From Heterohyrax brucei (lineage: Eukaryota > Chordata > Mammalia > Hyracoidea > Procaviidae): DNA of 64,000 nucleotides. Shown here piece after piece: positions 55,530 to 64,000 of the stretch. How positions within the stretch are numbered: position 1 is the first letter of the stretch; each line of letters starts with the position of its first letter. A program made the translations under genes and the position numbers. The stretch lies in contig CM053146.1 of NCBI GenBank assembly GCA_028571685.1, positions 113,311,431 through 113,375,430 on the forward strand. The letters are read 5' to 3'. The notes under the pieces are model-generated. The model searched no databases, was not told the DNA's origin, and saw only the letters and a program-made list of their open reading frames with translations.

Positions 55530-55557
55530 TTTTTGTTTGTTTGTTTGTTTGTTTGGC
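55530..55557. repeat. (GTTT)n simple repeat
   Basis: About five GTTT units in the ICOS 3' UTR just after the SINE. Confidence 0.85.
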
Positions 55558-56732
55558 TGCTCTATCAAATACCATGAGACATATACTATTGTAGCCTAAT
55601 GGACATAATTTGCCTATATTCTTCCAACAAGAGTACATTTGCCCCAGAATACGTCTTAGTTTCCCAAATACAGTTAAAATAGTTTACTTTGGTCACTAGC
55701 GGCAGGAAACATCGTCCAGAATCAAATACAACTTCATGTTATAATCCTGTTTTTGCTCATTCTCTGTGTTTTTATGGTGCTATTAATTACTAGCTAGGCT
55801 ATTTTTATAGATCAGATTAGATTGTAAACAAACAAATAAACCCATCTGTAACTGTCAAACATTATCTTGGGGATGGGGGTGCTGGATAGACCCAACTGTC
55901 CATTTATAACAAAAGCTGCAGCTACTGGGGGCTGTTGCCACACAATGACCATGCTGCTTCTGGGCTTGATGGATCAGAATGGAGACATTGCATCCTCCCA
56001 AGCCCGCACAGCTCTCTGGACCTGGGAGGAATTCCAAGGGCACAGAAACTCCCCTGCTCTGCCCATCACCCCCCACCCCCCAAGAAGGGCCAATCAGATG
56101 TTTTTGACCTAGAGGTTGAAGTTACCCTGGGAACCACAGTGATCTGCTCCTATGCCTCCAGGATCTGGTAAGGAGGACAGATTTGTCAGGAAATAAAGGT
56201 GTTCCGCTGCCTAGCAACCATTCAGCACAGCCCTGGGCCTTCCAAATAGGCTCCTTTTGAATATAGCTAGGCTGGAAGGAGTCTAATGCCTGTAACAATA
56301 TTATTCTTAGAGCATTTTCTTCCTGTCTGCAGGCCCAAGGTTTTGGAAATTATTACTCTGTACGCAACATTGTAAACTTTAGGTTAGATGGGGTTATTTG
56401 GTAGTCTCAACATTTGTAGTTGCCTGCCTATAGTTTATTTTGAAAGTGAGCTCCTATGTATCATTATACACACCTATGTTACTTTAGGTTATGTATAATG
56501 TCGATGTGTACAGTACAGTACTGAATTTGTAATTTGAATCAAGTGTGCTGTTCTCTGTTTTCTGATGACTTGGTCAACTTGTCTGTCTTTGTAGAGACGT
56601 GTATTGGGTAGATCACAGCTTTCTGTTGCGGGGAGAACTGCCTTCCTGTGACATATCTGGCCTGGTTACCTAAGCTCTGCTTCTGCATCTCCCTTACCAC
56701 CAGACTGGACATTTCAATCATTAAAGGACAAC

Positions 56733-56745
56733 ATTTCTGTGAAAT
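56733..56745 (+). promoter_or_regulatory. Constitutive decay element (Roquin stem-loop) in the ICOS 3' UTR
   Basis: ATTTCTGTGAAAT folds as a 5-bp stem with a UGU triloop. It fits the CDE consensus UUCYRYGAA bound by Roquin-1/2, which limits ICOS mRNA in T cells. It lies about 60 bp before the poly(A) signal. The matching human stretch, as recalled, has the same TTTCTGTGAAAT. Confidence 0.8.
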
Positions 56746-56805
56746 AGAAACTTTTCGTATGGAGCCACTTATCAAATAGGTTTTAGTAGTAATAGTAAGC
56801 TAAAG

Positions 56806-56811
56806 AATAAA
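56806..56811 (+). terminator. ICOS: ICOS poly(A) signal AATAAA
   Basis: AAGAATAAATGTTTGATATCC aligns with the end of the human mRNA as recalled. Cleavage is expected around 56825-56835. Confidence 0.85.
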
Positions 56812-56830
56812 TGTTTGATATCCAGCCTCT

Positions 56831-58895
56831 GAAAATATCTCACAGTGTTTTCTTTGGGTGAGGGAAATGATTACCTTAGTTAGCAAATTTGACCTTGAAT
56901 TTTAAGGCAATCAGTTGGTATAGTTGCTCTTTTATTTTTCGTTTCCTTTTTTCTCCCCTCTCCTCTTTCTATCCTTCTGTTAAAAAGATGTTTGAACAAT
57001 CACAACCTTATAAAGAAGTTGAAGATAGAACAAGAGGACTGATCTTTTCTTGAGTAAGTTTCTGACCTAATACCCCATCACCTTAGAATACTTCAGTATG
57101 TATTTCCTACAAACAAGAACACTTTCCTCCATAACGTTAACATAACCATCAATCCCGGAAAATTAATATTGCTACATTGTTACTATCTAATTGCTGGTTT
57201 TGATAGTTACTATAGACAAAGATTACATTCAAATCTTCCTTGGGATTTAGTTGTCACATCTCTAGTGTCTGTCAGTCTGGACACTTCCTCAGTCTAGGCT
57301 TTCATAACCTTGGCACTTTGGAAGATTATAAAAAGATTATAAACCAGCCCTCACTTTTGAGTCTACTGATTTTTCTTCGTGATTAAAATTAGATTATTTC
57401 TTCTCGGCAGAAATACACAGAAGTGATGCTGTGTCCTTTTCACTGGGGCTCATCGGGAGCATTCTAGGAAGCATTGTTCTTTTCACACTTTGATTTTTAG
57501 CAAATTACACTGTTTATAGAATTACACTTTGTGTCTCCAAAGAAGGTTACTTAGAGACTGAACCTCTAGGGAGGTTCCTCTAGAACCTTTCCTTTCCCTT
57601 TCGACTGGGGTTTCCTGGGCTTAGGATGTCTCGCTTCCTTCTCTAAGTCCCTGTCTGAAACTCTACTTCACTTCCTTAAGAAAACTCTGGTTGTTACCTT
57701 GTTTAGATTCTTCCCTTGTCCAGTGGACCATATTCCAAGCCTGAGTTCCTGCACTTGTGAGTGGAGTCTGGGTTGAAGCTCCTGACTCAGCCGTGTAGAT
57801 ACTGGGGTGAAGAAAGGGCGGGGCTTTGGGGTCCAGCGCTGGGACTAACGATGACCTCCAGTCCTTCTGTCCCACCTTCTTTTTCATCACTTCCACTGAA
57901 AGAAGCTGTGGACCTATTGGCTTTCTTGTACTTACTTGGTCTGTTCAAGTAGGAACATCCTGAACCATTAACCACGTATGCGAGTCAGAATAGACTGCGC
58001 CTACAGTAAGAAAAAAACTCTTGCCGCATTTGACCGGGATCCTGTCCTGCCCTTGGTGCCACTGGGTCCCTGTCACTGTGAAATGAAGTTTTTCTTGCTT
58101 CATCTGGCAGGGTCTGCCAAAATCCTAAAAGAAGTTGACATTAGCTTTTAATGGCTGTTAGTGGGACGTGGGCTAAACTTAATTAAATTGTTTGGGGTCA
58201 GAGGTTTCTCTCTAATGGAAATCAGGGTGGGGAGAGTCTTTTACTCCTTTCCGTGATGTATATTAAATGCTGTGGTGTCTGAATTTATTTCCTAGCAATA
58301 ACCAACAAAAATGGCTATTTCTAGGAAGCACTCTTCTTTTAACATTAAAAAAAAAAAAAAAAAATTCAAGTGAATGAACATGAGAAGTTTGGGAACCATC
58401 GACTACCTTCCAGTGGGAGCTTGGATCTGGTCTGACATTCCCCAAGCAGTGCTTTAAGAGTGTATCCTGTCAGTATATGAGGAACAAAGGAGTGATTTAA
58501 AATAATCAAATGCGTCTCTACCCTTTCCTTCTCGCCTATCTCCACTTGCTGATCCTAAAGGAACAATTACTTTGTGTTGAACTGTGGATTTAAAGCAAAG
58601 TGGTTCAGAAACCTGACAATCCAGATTTTCAAAGTGTCTGGAATAACTAGTTGATTACAAGGAAAAGTATTTGTAAAGCTGAGCAGGATAGAGGCTCCCC
58701 CTCCACCACAGAATGTTAATGCTGGGGGAAATTACCAACCATCTCCAGTCATAGCTAGTCCAAAGAAATGAAACAATTTGCCCATGGTTACATACCCAGT
58801 GAGTACTGGGAGCAGACCAGAAACTACACCTCTTATCTCTGGCTCCACTGCTTTTCTCTTTCTGCACTTGTATTATTTTACCCAGCCTAACTTCA
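56831..58895. other. Downstream of ICOS, no recognised gene
   Basis: Two kb of sequence with few recognisable repeats. A poly(A) run lies at about 58347-58364. The short open stretches are chance. Confidence 0.4.
58690..58865 (-). repeat. MIR-like fragment
   Basis: GAAACAATTTGCCCATGGTTAC and AGTGAGTACTGGGAGCAGACC resemble reversed MIR. Weak. Confidence 0.4.
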
Positions 58896-59074
58896 CAGAA
58901 CTCTGGTGGCATAGTGATTAAGTGCTACAGCTGCTGACCGAAAGGCTGGCAGTTTGAATCCACCAGAGACTCCTTGGAAACCAGGGGCCAGTTCTACTCT
59001 GACCTATAGGGTTGCTATGAGTCAGAACTGACTCGATGGCAGTGGAGGGTTTTTTTTTTTTTTTTTTTTTTTAA
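58896..59074 (+). repeat. AfroSINE with long poly(T)
   Basis: AGAACTCTGGTGGCATAGTG at the head, ATGAGTCAGAACTGACTCG in the tail, then more than twenty T. Confidence 0.93.
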
Positions 59075-59758
59075 TATATCTTTCATTTAGATGACAGAAT
59101 TCATTCTCCCCTCTTACCTCCCATCCTCTTCTACCTAAAGGGAAGAAACTGGAGAGGATCAAGGGGGTGAAAGAAAGTTCCTGGGTGGGCAGTGAGTACA
59201 GGAGGGCTTGCCTTTAGCTAAACTCTGGGAGAGGAAGCTTCTCTCTCTTCATCAAGACTTGTCCCTCACCTCCAAGCCTCCCATTCACCCTCCAGAACCA
59301 GTATTCTCCCAACTCCCTACTCTGCCTCTGATTTCATAGCAATGATGCTGATCCCTTTCCTCATCCAAGTCCTAATCACATGTGAGAAGCTTTGGCCAAA
59401 GCCAATTTTTTTTGATGAAAGGGTCCATGGGAATAAGAGCTGGATCTCCAAATTCTGGGGCTCAGATCCTATCCTTTTACTCCCTGGAGTTTATTTGCAG
59501 CTTTAATAGCCCATTGCCTCTCACTGTGACCAAAGAGTCATGCCATTTATCACACGATCACTCCAGTAAGAAGTTACTTGCTAGCACTAACCACTCTTCT
59601 TAGGGTTTCTTCTAATAAGAACTTGAAGAGAAGTGGTTTCTGTCGGTCGCCTGTCGGTTTCTGTCCAGAGCCCCACTGAAACCTTATCAGAATACATGCT
59701 TTATTTTCCTACCAAGCTGATGTAATTCCCTTACCTATCCCCTTACCTAACCACCAGT
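59075..59758. other. Intergenic, no recognised feature
   Basis: Nothing was recognised. Confidence 0.4.
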
Positions 59759-59930
59759 TGGAAACTCTGGTGGTATAGTGGGTTAAGTGTTACATCCGCT
59801 AACCAAAACATCAGCAGTTCACATCTGCTGGGAGCTCCTTGGACAGTTCTACTCTGACCTCTGGGGACACTATGAGTCAGACCTAACTTGATGGCTGTGG
59901 TTATTTATTTATTTATTTTAACCATCAATT
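59759..59930 (+). repeat. AfroSINE with (TTTA)n end
   Basis: GGAAACTCTGGTGGTATAGTG at the head, CCGCTAACCAAAACATCAGC in the middle and an ATTTATTTATTT tail. Confidence 0.92.
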
Positions 59931-61236
59931 ATAAAACAGCCCGTATTCAGGTTCTGCACTGGCAGCCGGTCTTCTGGCCCCAACAAGTTGTGTTCTCTAA
60001 ATAGCTGTCACACTTGATGTGGCAGGAGGGCACCAGAAAAACAAGACTTGAAGGGGATGGGAAATGGAAATAAGACCTTCTGACAGATACTATAACCACT
60101 GTAAATTTCTAAACGTTCTAAGGAGTCTACACTGTCTCAAATACCTTTCACTGGGAGCAGCGGTAGTATGCAGGTGGATTTTGTCTCTGAGAAGATGTCA
60201 TATTAACATCGTCTGAGAAAAGAAGGAGAAATTTGTGCCAACTGGACTTAAGTTTATAGTCCTGAGCTTTGGATACTTGACTTCAGTCAACTGGCATACT
60301 GGGAAGACTAAAATAAAGACTCTTCTTTCTGACTATCCTTCTTTCTTCAATACCACTGATTAGCTGCTGTAATTGTTGGATATATTACTGTGTTGTATTC
60401 AGGATACAGTTTCACCTGCAATGATGTCTTTAGGGGCTGGGATTTGTCCTGTTTTCTAAATTTCCTGGGTGTAGGACTGCTGTTGTGATCTCATCTCTAT
60501 GTGTCATTTAATTCAAGGACACAAAAGACAACATTCTCATTCCAATGATGAAAACTCCAGGCAGTAGTGGTTGAAAGAACTCAAACTCTACTAGATAGCC
60601 AAGCATCAGCAAAATAAGATTTGGGAAAGGAAGAATAAAGGATTTTAATTCTTTTGCACTTTAAATTATTTGGACTTTAACTTGCAAGAGAATTTAATTT
60701 TTGAACTTCAAATATCTTCTGGGAATATCACAATGGGAGGAAGTTCATAAGCAAATTTCAGGCATCTTTATGTTGGAATTTATTATTGGAATATGTTAGT
60801 CTTGCCATTTAATCACATTGCATAACCTCTGGTGAGCGATATTAGGCAGTGTAGTTGGGCATAATTTGGTTTGGGAAAGAGAAGAGGGAGCAAATTCATA
60901 GCCTTAGATTGTGTGGATGTGTAGTTAATCTAATTAATGTACTGTCTGGGAGTCATTTTGTGCTCCCCACCTGTAGTCACAGGAAGCTAACAAAGGAGCC
61001 ACGAGGCACTCATGAAGATGAGAGCAGAACCATCCTGCTGAACAGCTGATTTCCTCCCTTGTGTCATGTTCTTGCTCGATCATATTCTTTATGGTTAATC
61101 CCAAGGGATAAGATAGAAAAAGAAGAGAAATGATTAGGGGAACTCTCTTCCTCAATTTATTTTCTGTGGTGAGTGTCCTAGACTCATACTTTGGTCTTTT
61201 ATACATACTTTTTTTGCTGGACCTCTGGTTATTGGT
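59931..61236. other. Intergenic, no recognised feature
   Basis: 1.3 kb without a recognised gene or repeat. Confidence 0.4.
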
Positions 61237-61386
61237 AACAAAATAAACACAAAACAATTTCAACACATAGCAACCCTGTAGGACAGAGTAGAGCTGCCCC
61301 ATAGGGTTTCCAAGGGCCAGCTGATAGATTCAGACAGATGCTTCATTAGCAGCTGAGTTCTTAACCTCCGTGCCATATGGTGGTCC
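61237..61386 (-). repeat. AfroSINE, antisense
   Basis: CATAGCAACCCTGTAGGACAG at the tail side and TGCCCCATAGGGTTTCC in the middle. Confidence 0.9.
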
Positions 61387-61794
61387 ATGTTTACTGACTT
61401 GGTAGAGCCAATCAAGTTACAAAGTTCTGAGTGCTAGAATATTTGTCCTGGTTATTTTCTCTTCATTTTGGATCCATGTGAGGAAGAGATCCTGGGTAGT
61501 GTTTTATTTTGCACACCCCAATTTTTCCTATAGATGCCCAGTCCCAATTTTCTGGTCGAGGCTAGCAAGGTGGTGTTTCCTTTTTATTCAATAAGTTTAA
61601 TGAACTTGGTTTTGTTGAATAGGTTTCTGGTTGGTATTCTGGAGAGTTGACAGCTGAATAGTATAGTTAGGTATTTTTATTCTTTTCAGAAAAGTAATGA
61701 TAGGTCATTTCCTGAGGTTTTAGAAAGCTTGGTAGCTTCAAAGAAGGGAAAAATGTTTGCAAAGTATTCTTTGGTTAGTGTGATAAGGTATACA
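61387..61794. other. Intergenic, no recognised feature
   Basis: Nothing was recognised. Confidence 0.4.
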
Positions 61795-62020
61795 CCAAAA
61801 ACAAACAAATAAACAACAAATTTTGTCTTGAGTTGATTCTGACCAATGGCATTTCCATGTGTTGTAGGACAGAGCTGTACTCTTTAGATCTTTCTTGGCT
61901 ACAATCTTTAAGGAAATAGTGACAGACCTTCCTTCTGTGATGCCACTGGATGGATTTGAACCAGCAATCTCTAGGTTAGCAGTTGAATGCAAGCTACTTC
62001 TATGACCCAGGGTGCCCTCG
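61795..62020 (-). repeat. AfroSINE, long variant, antisense
   Basis: TTTTGTCTTGAGTTGATTCTG at the tail side, TGGATGGATTTGAACCAGC in the middle and CCCAGGGTGCCC at the head. Confidence 0.82.
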
Positions 62021-62349
62021 TGATAACACATAGCCTCTAAGAACCATCTTTTCTGTCTTGACTTGCAATTTTGGAGAGGAAGTAGTCTCCTGAGGGGCTG
62101 AGGGAGTCCTGCAATCATGGATGCAGATGGCACGTTATAGGATAATCAGGGGTTGGTGGCCACAATCTTGACCTTGGAGTTAAAGTCCCCAGAAGTCCTT
62201 GTCCCTCATATGGAACAGTTTAGACTCTAGTGGCAACAGGGCTTTGACCCAGTTTGTTAGGTTCAAACCCTGCTGAGAATTTGCATTTCTAACAAGTCCC
62301 AGTTAATGCTAATTCACTGGTTAGGGACCAGTTCTGACAACCACTAGCA
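62021..62349. other. Intergenic, no recognised feature
   Basis: Nothing was recognised. Confidence 0.4.
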
Positions 62350-62520
62350 AGAGCCAAACCCAAATCAAACTCACTGCTGTCAAGTCAGTTCCCACTCATA
62401 GCAACCCCACAGGGGTTCCAAAGCTATACATCACACTGCCACAGCTTTCTCCTGCAAAGCCGCTGGTGGTTTTGGACCAATGTGTCACTATTGCTCCTTA
62501 ACTAACACAGCAGCGGCTCT
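62350..62520 (-). repeat. AfroSINE, antisense
   Basis: CTGCTGTCAAGTCAGTTCCC at the tail side and CAGCTTTCTCCTGCAAAGCC as subfamily marker. Its 5' part is decayed. Confidence 0.85.
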
Positions 62521-62588
62521 CAAAATGTATGTAAAAATCACCTAGGGGTCTTGTTAAAATCTAGATTCTGACTTAGCATACCTAAGAT

Positions 62589-62750
62589 AGGAAACCCGGT
62601 GGCGTAATGGTTAATTGCTACATCTGTTAAACGAGATCGGCAGTTCGAATCTACTAGGTGTTCCTTGGAAACTCTATGGAGCAGTTCTACTCTGTCCTAC
62701 AGGGTCAGTGTGAGTCAAAATTGACTCGATGACAGTGGGTTTTAGGGTTT
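62589..62750 (+). repeat. AfroSINE
   Basis: GAAACCCGGTGGCGTAATGG at the head and AAATTGACTCGATGACAGTG in the tail. Confidence 0.93.
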
Positions 62751-63218
62751 TGGGATAGAAATGTGGGCGTTCAGCAGGGGTGGCAACTCTGTGTGGAAGT
62801 GCAGTTTCTAATGCCTACCTGACTCCAGTCCTCAAGTGTCCCTTGTTTACTTAGCTTCAAGACATCGCCCTTGGATTCTGTTCATTTTTATTTTGCCTTT
62901 CTTCCATTTCCCTCGGCTTCTCAGCCTACATCACCAATCTCTGCTGCTCTTAGGCTCAGCAAGAGAACCTTGCAGTCACAGAAAGTTTTCTCTGTTTTCT
63001 TGTGTAAACTATATCAACAGAAGGTGGAAGTAATAATTCAAATAATCCTAGAGATACCACAAAAGCCATTATATGTGAGATGAACTTTGACATGCTTAAA
63101 CATATATATATAAAACTTTTAGAAGAAATGTAATCATTCTCCTGCCTTCTAATCATTTTTTTTTTTTAATTAAGGATTATTATTTTTTTATGGTGGTAGC
63201 TACATACACAAGCACGAA
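62751..63218. other. Intergenic, no recognised feature
   Basis: Nothing beyond a poly(T) run at about 63157-63167. Confidence 0.4.
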
Positions 63219-63800
63219 GGATGAGCCCTCAACATAGCAGTTAAGCACTGAGCTGCTCTTTGGGAGAAAGATGTGTCTGTCTGCTTCCGTGAAGACTACA
63301 GCCTTGCTCTCGATGGCCTGAAAGACTGAGGGTCCCCTGTGGACATGGCTCCTGGACTTTCTGATAGTCAGAGCTGAAATCAGTCCCAAAGCAAACTCTT
63401 CAAAGATTGGACTAGGCTATGAGACATGAAGTGATGACGGTGAAGAGTGTGTGTCTTGGTTTAAGTATGTACATGAAGCTGACTGAGCAGTTCCTGCTCA
63501 GAGGAGAGACGAGATGGCAGGGGGGGACAGGAGCTGGTTGAATGGACATGGGAAACACAGAGTGGGAAGGAGAGTGTGCTGTCACAGCGTGGGGAGAGCA
63601 GCTAGAGTTGCGTAGCTGTGTGTGTCGGGGGTTTTGGATGGCAAAATGACTTGGTTTCTGAACTTCCATTTGAAGCACAATAAAACCTTTGTGGGGGTGG
63701 AATAAAGATTACGGACTTGGAGATCCGGTGGGGCAGTTCTACTCTGTCCTACAGGGTTCCTCTGAGCCAGAAGGAACTCACAGAAGTGGGTTTGGTTATG
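63219..63800 (+). repeat. AfroSINE split by an L1 3' end
   Basis: The head half is at 63219-63306 (GAGCCCTCAACATAGCAG, GGGAGAAAGATGTGTCTG) and the tail half at about 63719-63800 (GGGGCAGTTCTACTCTGTCC). GAAGACTACAGCCTTG at 63291-63306 and AAAGATTACGGACTTG near 63705-63720 look like the diverged duplication made by the L1 insertion. Confidence 0.8.
63307..63706 (+). mobile_element. L1 3' end, truncated, inside the SINE
   Basis: ACGAGATGGCAGGGGGGGAC, CTGGTTGAATGGACATGGG, GCTGTCACAGCGTGGGGAG and a final GAAGCACAATAAAACC match the terminal part of the L1 3' UTR. The reverse complement of the same text is seen at 918-1100. Confidence 0.78.
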
Positions 63801-64000
63801 GTTAAAACAATTCCTCTTTCAACATTTTTCAGGTCTACAGTTCAGAGGCATTAATTATATTTATTATGTCGTGCAACCATCACGGTTTGTTTCCTTATCT
63901 TGACATCAACCTTAACAGAAGCTAAGTGTCAGCCCCTCCCTCCCCCATGTCCCAGCTATGGCTCTCTGACTTCTTAAAATACACAGAGCTGGGTATTTCC
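63801..64000. other. Window end, no recognised feature
   Basis: TTATGTCGTGCAACCATCACG suggests an old dispersed repeat, not assigned. Confidence 0.35.

Larger units (their letters stand above)
54634..56830 (+). other. ICOS: ICOS 3' untranslated region
   Basis: About 2.2 kb follow the human ICOS 3' UTR in order, as recalled. Examples are CCAGCTCCTGTGTGCTCGG, AATCCCTGTCTTCGCATCTG, GCCAGTAAAACAAATACATC, CATTTCCAGG-flanked SINE text, TTTGCCTATATTCTTCC, TGTGTACAGTACAGTACTG and the end around the poly(A) signal. An antisense AfroSINE is inserted at 55290-55503. Long 3' UTRs in ICOS mediate mRNA decay by Roquin. Confidence 0.88.

Noticed and set aside
56831-64000. A second gene downstream of ICOS
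   Set aside because: No splice-consistent coding exons or family text were seen, only SINEs, an L1 end and unclassified DNA.

Overview
The window is nuclear DNA of an afrotherian mammal, most likely an elephant or a close paenungulate relative. The evidence is about forty copies of the tRNA-derived AfroSINE family, together with an RTE-type LINE sharing the AfroSINE tail and L1 elements with one characteristic 3' end. Only one protein-coding gene was found: ICOS, the inducible T-cell co-stimulator of the CD28/CTLA4/ICOS family, on the + strand. Its coding exons are 32876-32933, 48135-48470, 49748-49854, 51130-51214 and 54593-54633, and join into 208 codons. Its long 3' UTR runs to a poly(A) signal at 56806-56811.

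Layout. Bases 1-32700 are intergenic; in mammals CTLA4 lies upstream of ICOS, but no CTLA4 exon was seen here. This part holds a near full-length antisense L1 (918-8187) with a tandem-monomer 5' UTR, an ERVK-like fossil (LTR, Lys-type primer-binding site, roughly 50-bp tandem repeats), a second LTR of that family, a 604-bp imperfect palindrome (17624-18227), a near full-length antisense RTE LINE (19904-23335), three LTRs that look MaLR-like, a truncated L1 and a short mariner derivative. An antisense AfroSINE ends about 120 bp before the inferred ICOS transcription start.

Bases 32811-56830 are ICOS. Intron 1 (15.2 kb) carries SINEs, old LINE pieces, an LTR-like repeat and a fold-back mariner derivative. 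Introns 2-4 are short and also rich in SINEs. The 3' UTR contains an AfroSINE and a stem-loop of Roquin CDE type. Bases 56831-64000 are downstream intergenic sequence with more SINEs and a SINE split by an L1 3' end.

The protein keeps the hallmarks of ICOS: signal peptide, single V-type Ig domain, FDPPP ligand-binding loop, membrane-proximal Cys pair, transmembrane helix and YxxM PI3K motif. It has two extra ectodomain cysteines, and its C-terminal tail is longer than the human one. No RNA genes, CRISPR arrays or other host genes were seen. Repeat boundaries were read by eye and are approximate to about 5-20 bp, except where target-site duplications fix them.
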